From: Pontibacter populi
Lineage (GTDB): Bacteria > Bacteroidota > Bacteroidia > Cytophagales > Hymenobacteraceae
Assembly: GCF_019336435.1 (NCBI RefSeq)
Contig: NZ_JAHWXQ010000002.1
Location: 310,001-374,000, forward strand
Reading direction: 5' to 3'
Length of the DNA stretch: 64,000 nucleotides
Made by a program: the position numbers and the translations under genes. The notes below the pieces were generated by a model. The model was given only the letters and a program-made list of their open reading frames with translations. It did not search any database and was not told where the DNA came from. Positions 9,356 to 17,557 of the stretch are shown piece after piece (the first letter of the stretch is position 1; each line of letters opens with the position of its first letter).

Positions 9356-9655
9356 AAAAAAGAAAGCAAAATATCTTGGATAAATCCATCTGATATAAGA
9401 TGTTATGGTACTCCCATCTCTGTGTTGGTTTAGTAAAAATACCACTGCTAAGAATGGTAATAGGCAAAGTTTTATAGTTATTCAACCACTATACAAATGA
9501 TGCCATGCAGTATAAGCTGGATTATTAGGGCTCTTCTACTGATTTCTAAAAGCTTTTATCCTCTTTATTTAAGTAGCATTCTAGCTTTAAGCTTACCCTA
9601 GCAAAAAATCATTATGATAAAGTTTCTCTGGCATGCAGTAGGCTTTGCATCTAAC

Positions 9656-10570
9656 CTAATTTGAAAGTATCAGCTCAATAGCTGGCAAGATATACTTACC
9701 GCTATGCGCTGTATTTTGTAGTCTATTGCGTTCTACCTTATGCCAAACTCCTTTTATCATCTGCCAGCTGTTTTTATCTTCGTCACTAGAAATAGTTCCT
9801 ACCATGGGCTGGTAGGAACTTCTTTTATGATCTTGGGCTTCCCCTATTAAAGAGCCTGATTGCTTATCCGTGTTTTTATAGACATGTTTATTTCTATCTA
9901 TGATCAGCCATTCGATGGCTATAAAAAGCCCTTCTTCTGGAAACCGGAGGTTTAAATCTTCCAGGTTAACTCTTGTTGAACTCTTGCCTTTTCGGGCAAT
10001 ACCTTTGATACTATGTTGATGCAGGTACTCGCCTGGCTTGCCATCAGCACTAACCCGATAGAGTCGGATGTGAAATAGGGCATCCTCACTATCAGAGGCA
10101 GTTAGAATGCTAAGTTGCTTTAAGAAAGCAGTTTGTTGGTATGCCTGGTTGTAAGGAAAGTAGTTGGCTATTATCCTAGGAAAGCCACCGCTACCTAAAT
10201 AATAGTTAATAATAGCTTTGTTGTAGGTTTTGATTTTAAGACTGCGGGTATTTGGGGAAGCTAAAACTCGGACTTCTGAAAGCAAGATGGGTACAGGCTG
10301 CAAGTAAACTGTGTCAAACAAAGCTCCTACTTTAATCCGTTTGTTTTCATACCCAATTGCTGTAAAGAGTATAAAATCCGCACTATCACCTTTTATTAAT
10401 GAAAAACGTCCGGCTTCATCCGAGGTAGTACCTGTATGTTTATGCTCAATCCAAATATTACTGTAAGGTATTGGTGCTTTTGAGCCTTTATCACTAACCA
10501 CCCCCTTCACCTGACTTCTTGCCTGCAGCGAAAAGAAAGTTAGTAGAACAACAAGTATACTTTTATTCAT
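9656..10570 (-). CDS. Secreted protein with CarbopepD_reg-like domain
   Basis: About 304 residues from the ATG at 10570, which gives a clean signal peptide (MNKSILVVLLTFFSLQARS). Residues about 20-90 form a carboxypeptidase-regulatory-like beta-sandwich: VKGVVSDKGSKAPIPYSNIW ... TSDEAGRFSL ... ILFTAIGYENKRI. This domain is common at the start of TonB-dependent receptors but here stands without a barrel. The rest has no motif that I recognise. A longer frame begins at 10609, but the signal peptide favours the inner start. Probably periplasmic or outer-membrane associated; function unknown. Confidence 0.75.
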   Translation of the reverse strand: MNKSILVVLLTFFSLQARSQVKGVVSDKGSKAPIPYSNIWIEHKHTGTTSDEAGRFSLIKGDSADFILFTAIGYENKRIKVGALFDTVYLQPVPILLSEVRVLASPNTRSLKIKTYNKAIINYYLGSGGFPRIIANYFPYNQAYQQTAFLKQLSILTASDSEDALFHIRLYRVSADGKPGEYLHQHSIKGIARKGKSSTRVNLEDLNLRFPEEGLFIAIEWLIIDRNKHVYKNTDKQSGSLIGEAQDHKRSSYQPMVGTISSDEDKNSWQMIKGVWHKVERNRLQNTAHSGKYILPAIELILSN

Positions 10571-10672
10571 TGCATATGCCAACAAAAGATCACTGAATCT
10601 TAATAACACCAGGCTATAAACCAGATGCCTGAAACTGAAAGCTAAGCTACATCTGGACTTAAATTTCGCTTA

Positions 10673-10680
10673 CAAAAGTA
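10673..10680 (-). promoter_or_regulatory. Candidate -7 box upstream of the CarbopepD_reg gene
   Basis: TACTTTTG on the minus strand fits TAnnTTTG. It is about 100 bases before the ATG at 10570. No -33 element was confirmed. Confidence 0.3.
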
Positions 10681-10691
10681 AAGTATAAGCA

Positions 10692-10868
10692 ATGTTAGGT
10701 AAAGGCCAGCGTTGGTATAAAGAAGAAGTTATTCTCGTTTATGGTGCGTTTATGCAAGCCAACGGATTAGGACATGCTGCGAACGAGGCAAAGCCAAGAA
10801 TGAACCCTGTGCCAAGTTGGCGTGAATTAATTCTGGTCGCTTCATTTGTGCTTTCAGCTCTAAAGTAA
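10692..10868 (+). CDS. Short unassigned open frame
   Basis: A 58-codon plus-strand frame (MLGKGQRWYKEEVILVYGAF...) in the gap between two minus-strand genes. It has balanced amino-acid composition but no recognisable family, no obvious promoter and no partner genes on this strand. It may be a gene fragment. Kept only because it fills an otherwise empty gap. Confidence 0.15.
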   Translation: MLGKGQRWYKEEVILVYGAFMQANGLGHAANEAKPRMNPVPSWRELILVASFVLSALK

Positions 10869-10878
10869 ACGTTATCGC

Positions 10879-11766
10879 CTACCAGTCGATACCTTTGAGT
10901 TCACCTGTGCCTTTGAATTTTGAGAGGGTGATAAACCCAAAATGTCTCTTTGTATATACATCATAGCTACCATCTCCATCAGAGGAAGGCTCTCCTTTAT
11001 ATACTGAATCCTTGACTATAAAACGCTCCAGCACTTCTTCATCATATGGGAATCCATTCTCTTCCACATATTTTAGGAAAACGGTATCCCCTATTTCTTC
11101 TGCTTTGTCAATATATGATCGTTCCCATTGGTAAGAAGGAGAGTTTGCTCCACTACCTACAGTTACTGTATCAAGTACCCAGTCCCCAATCTTCTTGCTA
11201 AAGGTAAAGTGTAGTTTATCCTCTGACCAAACTCCAGATGCAGAATAGCCTTGTGAGTGATAGGTGACTGTAAAGCCTAAGCCGTTTCCATCTATCAATA
11301 TTTCTGCTGAGGAGGTAATGCTATTATCAACATTTTCAAGCCCAAAAAACTCGTTAGTCTTATGCTTCAACTGCAGGTGGCCATTGCGCTGTCTTAACAA
11401 GAATAAAGTTGGCAACTTTGTATTCTCACTGTACTCTTCAAGCTCTTCATCTAAATACTTCGGATTAACCAAAGAGATTATGTAATCTTCCAATGCATCG
11501 CCGTTCAAGTCTCCTTTAACAAAGTTGAAGACTTTGTAGGATTCAGGTATAAAAGGAATTATTTCAAGTGAAATAACATCCTCACTATCGCTGTCAAGCA
11601 TGAATTCGCGAGGGCTCTGTTCTGCTACATTTGTTGGTACTGAATCAGGATTGTTGGAATGTTTAAGGGAGGTAATTTTCGATTCCTTGTGTATTTCTTT
11701 ACTACCACAGCCAGAGATGTAAATAAAAGTTGTACTAATCAAAGCAAGGAAAATTAGTTTATTCAT
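10879..11766 (-). CDS. Lipoprotein of unknown function
   Basis: A 295-residue lipoprotein with lipobox ISGC (Cys about residue 20). After a serine/lysine linker the body contains VKGDLNGDALEDYIISL, a DxNxDxxxD-type calcium-binding or FG-GAP-like loop, as often seen in 'resolvase-like' Bacteroidota lipoproteins that report on quantities in propeller form. The C-terminal half is beta-rich with acidic residues and ends near TGELKGIDW. No catalytic motif is apparent. It stands alone between unrelated genes. Outer or inner membrane anchoring at the periplasmic face is likely. Confidence 0.7.
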   Translation of the reverse strand: MNKLIFLALISTTFIYISGCGSKEIHKESKITSLKHSNNPDSVPTNVAEQSPREFMLDSDSEDVISLEIIPFIPESYKVFNFVKGDLNGDALEDYIISLVNPKYLDEELEEYSENTKLPTLFLLRQRNGHLQLKHKTNEFFGLENVDNSITSSAEILIDGNGLGFTVTYHSQGYSASGVWSEDKLHFTFSKKIGDWVLDTVTVGSGANSPSYQWERSYIDKAEEIGDTVFLKYVEENGFPYDEEVLERFIVKDSVYKGEPSSDGDGSYDVYTKRHFGFITLSKFKGTGELKGIDW

Positions 11767-12239
11767 TTTATAATTATTTGTGAATTGTGAAAATCAGCGT
11801 ATGAGTCTTATTCAGTAAATGTATAAACCTTCTAAGGCCTACATTATAACTTTCAGGAAATCTAATATAACCTATTTTCTATAATAGTTAATGATCTAGC
11901 CTAACTATTATGTGGCTAATGATTAGGTGTGTTTAGGCGCTTGTTTTGCTTTTCTTAGTTATAAGACAAGTATACAACTAAGTGCACCTGAATGGATAAG
12001 TGCACCTGAAAGGAAAGCAAAAAAGGAGAGACGGCTCAATAGAAGGGCGAGCGGTGGCAAACCTGAGATTAGTACAGGAAAGAATAGGTGGTTAAAGTGT
12101 AGGGGCATTCTTTCCATAAACGCCAGGTTAAATAAAGCTGGTCCGGTAAGAGCAGTTGTTTCAACAATGCTGGGTTACGAGAGGCCTATTCTACGGCCCT
12201 CTCAGGAAGAAGATAGTCCTCAAGAGAAGTCAAATCTCT
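11767..12239. other. Gene-poor region with a short tandem duplication
   Basis: No supported gene. The 14-mer TAAGTGCACCTGAA occurs twice, at 11979-11992 and 11997-12010 (18-base period). A GAGAGGCC ... GGCCCTCTC inverted repeat lies near 12178-12203. A plus-strand open frame crosses this stretch and runs into repeat copy 2; its arginine-rich composition and overlap with the repeat argue against coding. Confidence 0.4.
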
Positions 12240-12354
12240 GTGGAAAAGGTTCGATAATTCCATCCTTTGGTCTACTAAAACAAAAGCCGCTCCAAATCAA
12301 ATGGAGCGGCTTTGTATTTCGATGATTTTAACCGAAGGGGGAGACTTATCGAAC
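12240..12354 (+). repeat. Dispersed structured repeat, copy 2
   Basis: The most complete copy. GTGGA at 12240 and TCTAC ending 12275 frame the 36-nt module. A perfect 12-bp hairpin AAAGCCGCTCCA/TGGAGCGGCTTT follows (12283-12313). The element closes with TTATCGAAC (12346-12354), an exact inverted partner of GTTCGATAA in the first module (12249-12257), and the distal arm AACCGAAGG resembles the inverse of CCTTTGGTC. It abuts a relic of an alcohol dehydrogenase gene. Confidence 0.85.
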
Positions 12355-12366
12355 TTTCCTCAGAAT

Positions 12367-12465
12367 CTATGGCATTAAAGAAGCCATATCTATTACAAAA
12401 CGATACTTAATATCGTCTTTTAGCAAGCGCTCATATGTTTGGCGGATAAGGGTGAATTGTTTATC
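12367..12465 (-). pseudogene. C-terminal relic of a zinc-type alcohol dehydrogenase
   Basis: Reading the minus strand gives about 32 codons ending RQTYERLLKDDIKYRFVIDM plus ASLMP and a stop. The pattern YERLLKxDxKYRFVIDMASL is the characteristic C-terminus of NAD(P)-dependent zinc alcohol dehydrogenases of the YahK/cinnamyl type. The rest of the gene is absent: an in-frame stop precedes the relic and the TetR gene begins (at its 3' end) at 12505. The break point lies close to repeat copy 2. This indicates deletion of an adh gene here. Confidence 0.75.
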
Positions 12466-12504
12466 TCAGTATACACGCCTCGTATGCTCATTTATTTTTT
12501 GGAT

Positions 12505-13128
12505 TTAATCAATTTTCTTAAGCCAATCTGTAATTTCGTTTTTCAATTGGATATGAAAGTATGGAAGAAGCAACGCCACAGTCACTGCCACATAATGCCG
12601 CACATGCGCTTCTGGACTTAAGTGTCTGTACTTCGGTAATCTTGCATATCTTACCCAACTGTCTGAGATAATGAACACCTGCTCAAACAATAGCGGAAAC
12701 AAATAGCCTTCCACCTTGGCTACAAAAACCCCATTCCTTTTATACATTTCGAAAATGGCTAAGAACATTTCCCTCCTACTCAGGAATAGGTGCTCATAAG
12801 CCGCGTATACCTTAGGGTATGATTCTAGTATAGTTGTAGATTCAATAAAAAAGAACATGTACCGGTACATGACTTTGTAAATGTGTGTCAAGGGCATTAT
12901 CAGTGCCTGGGCGTTTATAACCTCAGCTACGGAGCCGGTTGCGTAGGAAGTTATCTCCTGCTCCATTTCTGAAAAGATAGTAAGCACCAGTTCTTCCTTT
13001 GTTTTAAAGTAATATCGCAGGTGACCATCGCTGATCGCTAATTGCTTGGCAATATCACGGAGCGTAGTTTTAATGATGCCCTTCTGGTTAAAGATTTCAA
13101 CTGCCTGGCTTACTATTTTTTCCTTCAT
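12505..13128 (-). CDS. TetR/AcrR-family transcriptional regulator
   Basis: A 207-residue TetR regulator. Residues 1-47 hold the canonical helix-turn-helix: VSQAVEIFNQKGIIKTTLRDIAKQLAI as helices 1-2, then SDGHLRYYFKTKEELV recognition helix and YF-KEEL signature. The C-terminal all-alpha ligand domain is of the type often seen in Bacteroidota TetR proteins (long, aromatic, YMFFFIESTTIL). Its ATG is 3 bases from a perfect inverted repeat (13131-13146) and a second copy lies at 13176-13191, so autoregulation and control of the divergent gene pair are likely. The inducing ligand is unknown. Confidence 0.9.
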   Translation of the reverse strand: MKEKIVSQAVEIFNQKGIIKTTLRDIAKQLAISDGHLRYYFKTKEELVLTIFSEMEQEITSYATGSVAEVINAQALIMPLTHIYKVMYRYMFFFIESTTILESYPKVYAAYEHLFLSRREMFLAIFEMYKRNGVFVAKVEGYLFPLLFEQVFIISDSWVRYARLPKYRHLSPEAHVRHYVAVTVALLLPYFHIQLKNEITDWLKKID

Positions 13129-13130
13129 TC

Positions 13131-13146
13131 TAGCTCTTTGGAGCTA
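13131..13146. promoter_or_regulatory. Operator 1 for the TetR regulator
   Basis: TAGCTC-TTTG-GAGCTA, a perfect 6-bp inverted repeat with 4-base spacer, immediately upstream of the TetR start codon. The same half-sites recur 45 bases away (operator 2). The central TTTG can also act as the -33 element of the rightward promoter. Confidence 0.7.
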
Positions 13147-13172
13147 AATTACAAAAAAAGTAATTATCTTTG
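13137..13172 (+). promoter_or_regulatory. Rightward Bacteroidota promoter embedded in the operators
   Basis: TTTG at 13137-13140 and TATCTTTG at 13165-13172 match the -33 and -7 consensus (TTTG and TAnnTTTG) with 24 bases between, slightly longer than the usual range. The expected start site falls within operator 2, so a bound repressor would block both elements. It would drive the gene at 13284. Confidence 0.6.
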
Positions 13173-13175
13173 CAT

Positions 13176-13191
13176 TAGCTCGCACGAGCTA
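13176..13191. promoter_or_regulatory. Operator 2 for the TetR regulator
   Basis: TAGCTC-GCAC-GAGCTA, the same perfect half-sites as operator 1 with a different 4-base spacer. It begins three bases after the -7 box. Confidence 0.7.
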
Positions 13192-13283
13192 GACAAATAA
13201 AATTTCTTAAGTGAGTCTAAATTAGTCCATAGTACCTTACCTATTTCAGCAGTTTGCTGCTGTAGTGGGTTTTATTTAATAAT

Positions 13284-13580
13284 ATGAACGCCAGCAAAAA
13301 GTGCCCTCACTGCGGCCAATGGTCCCGTTGGACTCAAAATCCCGCAGACCGCTGTCAGTATTGCCAAGGTATACTTGACCCTACAACTGTTGCCCGACAG
13401 CAAGCCCAGCAGAAACGAAAGCAAGAAGAGAATCAACGGTTCTCGGTAGACTTCATCAAGGTTAACCCTAACGATCCGTGGTTTACCAGATTTTACAAGC
13501 GAATCGGGCTGGGTTTTCAAATCGCGTTTGTATCGCTCGTTTCTCTTTTCTTATGGCTCATCGCGTTGTTAGCCGGGTAA
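13284..13580 (+). CDS. Zinc-ribbon membrane-anchored small protein
   Basis: A 98-residue protein. The N-terminus is a zinc ribbon with two CxxC knuckles (CPHC at 7-10 and CQYC at 24-27). A charged linker rich in Q and K follows, then a conserved-looking NPNDPWFTRFYKRIG segment and one C-terminal membrane helix (FVSLVSLFLWLIALLAG). The ribbon should face the cytoplasm. It is the first gene behind the two-operator promoter and overlaps the next gene by 28 bases. No enzymatic role is evident; such proteins may act as adaptors. Function unknown. Confidence 0.8.
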   Translation: MNASKKCPHCGQWSRWTQNPADRCQYCQGILDPTTVARQQAQQKRKQEENQRFSVDFIKVNPNDPWFTRFYKRIGLGFQIAFVSLVSLFLWLIALLAG

Positions 13581-13924
13581 GCTGGAGTACCCTCAGTCTG
13601 CAGTTCTGGGTGCTGGCAGCGGTATATCTGGGGCATTGGGGATGGTGGTATCTGGCATTACCAAGACCTGCATGGATGCAATATTACTTAGATGATTTGC
13701 TTTGCCTACCACTGGTTCTCACGCTCACCTTATTTGTGCTACGGTTCTTTTATAAGCCTCACCTGCGCCTTTCCTGGTACCACGTCGCTTTTACAGTGCT
13801 ATATTTTTCGCTTGCTTTTGAGGTTTTCTTCCCCAAGTTCATGCCCCGCTACACTGCAGATTGGGTTGACGCATTACTTTACACAGTGGGCGGCGTGATT
13901 TTTTACAGGTTCCTGAACAGGTAA
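13553..13924 (+). CDS. Small integral membrane protein in the TetR-controlled pair
   Basis: About 123 residues from the ATG at 13553, which overlaps the end of the zinc-ribbon gene and suggests translational coupling. It has three to four hydrophobic segments: LQFWVLAAVYLG, LCLPLVLTLTLFVLRFF, VAFTVLYFSLAFEVFF and a short C-terminal one. YLDDLLCLPL and FMPRYTADWVDALLYTVGG look family-conserved; similar small Cytophagales proteins are, as I recall, labelled 'magnesium citrate secondary transporter' by automatic annotation, which I would not trust as a function. A longer frame upstream (from 13478) lies inside the preceding gene. Confidence 0.75.
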   Translation: MAHRVVSRVSWSTLSLQFWVLAAVYLGHWGWWYLALPRPAWMQYYLDDLLCLPLVLTLTLFVLRFFYKPHLRLSWYHVAFTVLYFSLAFEVFFPKFMPRYTADWVDALLYTVGGVIFYRFLNR

Positions 13925-14005
13925 AATTAATTCCTTGGTTTTTAAGTTCACTTTCCTGAGCTCTACCCTACACCTCCATAGCTTAGATCAAAATAGTTGT
14001 GTCAA

Positions 14006-14123
14006 GGTAGAAATGGTTCGATAATTCTATCCTTAGGTCTACTACTATAAAAAAGCCGCTTCAAGTGATGGGGAGTGGCTTTTTTTGGTTCTCCAACTTC
14101 CCCTTCAGTTAGACATATTGAAC
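14006..14123 (+). repeat. Dispersed structured repeat, copy 3
   Basis: GTAGA (14007) pairs with TCTAC (ending 14042): the fourth-to-first GTGGA of the other copies has become GTAGA, turning a G-U pair into an A-U pair, so the stem is kept. The inner stem reads ATGG/CTAT, also pairing. A G-U-containing terminator-like hairpin with AAAAAGCC/GGCTTTTTT follows (about 14047-14087). The distal arm is degenerate, ending AGACATATTGAAC. It lies about 80 bases after the small membrane gene. Confidence 0.75.
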
Positions 14124-14173
14124 TATTTATGAAGTAGATAGTCTCACACTTTTCAAATATCTCTGATTTAATT

Positions 14174-14401
14174 CTATTTCTTTTTCTGAAGAACCAGATT
14201 TATCTTTCTTGTTGCTACTGTTGAATTATAGCTTCGTAGCAATAGGGTTTCGCCCTTCAACACATCACCAATCACGAAGCCTTTCCTAGTCCAGTAAACC
14301 AGTTGGCAGCTATGCCATATATGAATGAGTCTGGTACCACTCTACCTGTCATTCTGTAGCCACTTGATGAATTCAGGAGAAGTAAGCCCACAGGCTGACA
14401 T
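14174..14401 (-). pseudogene. Degenerate small gene of unknown family
   Basis: The minus strand reads MSACGLTSPEFIKWLQNDR, then an in-frame TAG (14342-14344), then a protein-like tail (HSCQLVYWTRKGFVIGDVL ... GETLLLRSYNS) ending at 14174. The tail after the stop has good coding character. I recognise no family. Either a nonsense-mutated gene or a start downstream of the stop. The rest of 14124-14641 holds nothing that I can name. Confidence 0.35.
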
Positions 14402-14641
14402 TTTCTTCACTGAAAACAGCGCCAGTGTGGGTTCTCTTTATTCCTGCAATAGCTGCTCCTGACATCTCCTTTTAGAGCTTCCCATAAGGCCTACGTACTA
14501 CCTATAGTTTAGCAAGCTATTACCTACAGTTGTATGTGCTACAGAAATTATCAATTGAACCTAGAGCAACGTACTGGTAAGGATTGAGCAGTTAGAAGCT
14601 CTAATGATATGTACTAAAGTTTTTACTCAACTTGAAATTTC

Positions 14642-15418
14642 ATGAAGATTGCTACCTATAACGTTAATGGTATAAATGCACGGTTACCTGTTTTACTTAA
14701 ATGGCTTAGTACTTCGGCACCGGATATAGTTTGTCTGCAGGAATTAAAAGCTCCGCAGGAAAAATTTCCAGAAGCAGCAATAGCTGAAGCAGGTTACCAG
14801 TCGGTCTGGCATGGGCAAAAAAGCTGGAATGGAGTGGCTATACTTACCCGAAACATGGCAGTTCATGAACTTGCAGTTTCACTTCCAGGTGACCCGGAAG
14901 ATGCACAGAGCCGCTACATACAAACAGAAATTAATGGTGTACTAATTGGTTGCCTATACCTACCCAACGGCAATCCTGCGCCCGGCACCAAGTTTGACTA
15001 CAAGCTACGCTGGCTAGAGCGATTTAAAGCTTATACTGATACGCTGCTTAAACTAGATAAGCCTGTTGTACTTACAGGAGACTTTAACATTATACCAGAC
15101 GAAGTAGATGTATACAAGCCGGAGCGCTGGCTTGAAGATGCGCTCTTCAGACCCGAAGTTCGATCAGCCTTTCGTTCTCTTACAGAGCAGGGTTGGATAG
15201 ATGCTATCCGTAAACTATACCCTAACGAAACGATTTATACTTTCTGGGACTACTTCCGCGGCTCCTTTAGCCGAAATGCTGGACTGCGCATCGATCATTT
15301 TCTACTCAGCCCGCACCTGGAAAGCAGGCTAACTGCAGCCGGAGTAGACAAGTATGTGCGCGCATGGGAAAAGACCAGCGATCATGCCCCGGTTTGGATA
15401 GAGTTAAAAGATGAGTAG
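14642..15418 (+). CDS. xth: Exodeoxyribonuclease III
   Basis: A 258-residue exonuclease III/AP endonuclease of the EEP superfamily, close to the usual length. The conserved blocks are all present: YNVNGINAR at the N-terminus (metal and substrate), CLQELK with the metal-binding glutamate (about residue 34), the GDFNI motif (Asp/Asn catalytic pair), RIDHFLLS and the C-terminal SDHAPV catalytic histidine. It removes abasic sites and 3' blocking groups in base-excision repair, in the cytoplasm. It stands alone with about 150 bases before the MATE gene on the same strand. No oddities were seen. Confidence 0.95.
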   Translation: MKIATYNVNGINARLPVLLKWLSTSAPDIVCLQELKAPQEKFPEAAIAEAGYQSVWHGQKSWNGVAILTRNMAVHELAVSLPGDPEDAQSRYIQTEINGVLIGCLYLPNGNPAPGTKFDYKLRWLERFKAYTDTLLKLDKPVVLTGDFNIIPDEVDVYKPERWLEDALFRPEVRSAFRSLTEQGWIDAIRKLYPNETIYTFWDYFRGSFSRNAGLRIDHFLLSPHLESRLTAAGVDKYVRAWEKTSDHAPVWIELKDE

Positions 15419-15569
15419 CAGTCTACCTTGATACTTCTTTGTCTGGATAACTGCTCTTCCCCATGTACAATCAACCTTAACAATTTATTATCATAAAAAT
15501 CAGAATATTTATACCTGATATCATTTAGTTCGTTTTCAGCTACAAGTAATTATCTCATGACTACTGTAT

Positions 15570-16970
15570 ATGTCTGCAAATAAGCTAAACGAATACCTGT
15601 ATCTGGTATGGTCTGCGATTAAAGGCAAGGAGTATGACTACACGACCCTTGGCATCAGGCGCAGTATCGTTTTACTGGCTATTCCGATGATCCTGGAAAT
15701 GCTGATGGAGTCCCTGTTTGCTGTAGTTGATATTTTTTTTGTTGGTCGGCTCGGGTCTGATGCGCTGGCGACAGTAGGTCTTACCGAATCAATCATGATG
15801 CTGATCTACGCGGTAGGCATGGGTATAAGCATTGCAGCTACAGCTATGGTATCGAGGCGCTTCGGGGAAAAGAATTACCGAAAAGCAGGTAGTATTACGT
15901 TCCAGCTGCTAATTACCGGTACCGGACTCGCAGTCCTTCTGGGTGGCACTGCCTTATATTTTACAACTGAGATCCTATCCCTGATGGGAGCATCAGCTGA
16001 AGTAATAGCTACAGGGGCTAACTATGCACGAATCATCTTTGCTGGTAACTTTGCCATTATCCTGCTTTTCTTAATTAACGGGGCGTTCAGGGGTGCCGGA
16101 TTGCCGCACCTGGCTATGCGCGCGCTCTGGATAGCCAACGCTTTCAATATTGTACTTGATCCGCTGCTTATCTTTGGTCTAGGACCAGTCCCCGGACTAG
16201 GCCTGGATGGTGCAGCCTGGGCCACTACGATAGGCAGAAGTATCGGCGTGCTTTACCAGCTTTATCATTTGTTCAATGGCAAACATTCGCTAAAGATACT
16301 GCGCGAAAACCTGGTAGTTCGGGTACGTGTGATCATCAAAATCCTTAAGTTATCTTCCGGCGGAATCGGGCAATACCTGATTGACTCGGCCAGCTGGATT
16401 TTCTTAACCCGCATAATCGCAGAGTTTGGCAGTCAGGCGCTGGCAGGGTACACCATTGCTTTCCGGATCATCATTTTTACACTATTGCCAGCCTGGGGAT
16501 TATCGTCAGCAGCAGCTACGTTGGTAGGGCAAAACTTGGGGGCCCAAAAAGCAAAGCGAGCCGAAGTGGCAGTGTGGTTAACAGCCAGGTATAATGTAAT
16601 TTTTATGGCTATAATTATGGTGGCCTTTCTACTCTTTGGCAAGCAACTTTCTGCTTTCTTTTCAGACGATGCAGTTGTCATTTCCATTTCTTCGGAAGCT
16701 TTAAAGATCATCACCCTTGGGTACATCTTTTTCGGACTTGGGATGGTGATGGTGCAGGCATTTAACGGTGCCGGCGACACGCGTACTCCTGCCCTGATCA
16801 ACATTGGTGTGCTGTGGCTAATTGAAATACCGACGGCCTATACATTAGCGATACTGCTTAACATGGAAGCAACTGGTATTTTTATAGCTATTGCTTTCTG
16901 CCACTCTTTGCATGCGCTGGTAAGCTGGTGGTTCTTCCGGCAGGGTAACTGGAAGATCACCAAAGTATAA
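15570..16970 (+). CDS. MATE-family efflux transporter
   Basis: A 466-residue inner-membrane antiporter with about 12 hydrophobic segments in two six-helix halves. Family features include SIVLLAIPMILEMLMESLFAVVDIFFVGRLG near the N-terminus, GAFRGAG in the first half and the corresponding QAFNGAGDTRTP in the second. MATE proteins export cationic drugs and metabolites using Na+ or H+ gradients. The N-terminal extension (about 30 residues) is cytoplasmic. Start is the ATG at 15570. A weak terminator-like hairpin and repeat copy 4 follow it. Substrate cannot be read from the sequence. Confidence 0.93.
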   Translation: MSANKLNEYLYLVWSAIKGKEYDYTTLGIRRSIVLLAIPMILEMLMESLFAVVDIFFVGRLGSDALATVGLTESIMMLIYAVGMGISIAATAMVSRRFGEKNYRKAGSITFQLLITGTGLAVLLGGTALYFTTEILSLMGASAEVIATGANYARIIFAGNFAIILLFLINGAFRGAGLPHLAMRALWIANAFNIVLDPLLIFGLGPVPGLGLDGAAWATTIGRSIGVLYQLYHLFNGKHSLKILRENLVVRVRVIIKILKLSSGGIGQYLIDSASWIFLTRIIAEFGSQALAGYTIAFRIIIFTLLPAWGLSSAAATLVGQNLGAQKAKRAEVAVWLTARYNVIFMAIIMVAFLLFGKQLSAFFSDDAVVISISSEALKIITLGYIFFGLGMVMVQAFNGAGDTRTPALINIGVLWLIEIPTAYTLAILLNMEATGIFIAIAFCHSLHALVSWWFFRQGNWKITKV

Positions 16971-16976
16971 ATTCCA

Positions 16977-17019
16977 GCAAAGGCTACTACGCTAGTATTT
17001 TACAATAAAAAGCCTTTGC
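16977..17019 (+). terminator. Hairpin after the MATE gene
   Basis: GCAAAGGCT (16977-16985) and AGCCTTTGC (17011-17019) are a perfect 9-bp inverted repeat just after the stop codon. The loop is long (25 bases) and there is no clear T-run, so activity is uncertain. Confidence 0.35.
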
Positions 17020-17156
17020 CAGTAGCTACTCGGTAATGGGTTTAAAACTGACTAAGTGAATAACTTTTTACACTTCCTACAAAGGTAAATATCATGAAAA
17101 GCCCTATTAAGAGGAAGAATAGACCATATCCAAGGCTCCTAAAACAGCCATGTCCT

Positions 17157-17276
17157 GGTGGAAATGGTTCGATAATTCAATCCTTTGGTCTACCATAGTA
17201 TAAAAGCCGCATCACTTTAAATGGAGCGGCTTTTTTGGTTCGAAATTTTAACCGAAGGGGAGACTTATCGAACTTT
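17157..17276 (+). repeat. Dispersed structured repeat, copy 4
   Basis: GGTGGA (17157) pairs with TCTACC (ending 17194), one base pair longer than in other copies. A hairpin AAAAGCCGC/GCGGCTTTT follows (17202-17234). GTTCGATAA (17167-17175) and TTATCGAAC (17255-17263) are exact inverted partners. Similarity to copy 5 continues through TTCAGATAACA. It lies about 190 bases after the MATE stop codon. Confidence 0.85.
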
Positions 17277-17557
17277 TCAGATAACAAGTCCAGCTTTCGA
17301 AATCGCCTTTATTATATTCTATATCATTATGACCTTACAACGGGCTAGAAGCGCATTCCCTTAAGTGCAGTTAAACTCTATTAAAAGAAAAAGATGACGG
17401 TTGTTTGTAAGCAATTCTAAACTTTCTGCTTGCTCCCCGCAGGCCAATACGTATTATCTGATTTTGCTATTATTACGATTTTAACTTACTTTCTAGCCGA
17501 TCTACCCTATCTCATCGCTAAATGCAGCAACCTCCAGCACCTCTTTTCCTGATGAAT

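Noticed and set aside
11927..12325. A 132-codon plus-strand reading frame
   Set aside because: It runs through repeat copy 2, is arginine-rich and has no family resemblance. I consider it non-coding.
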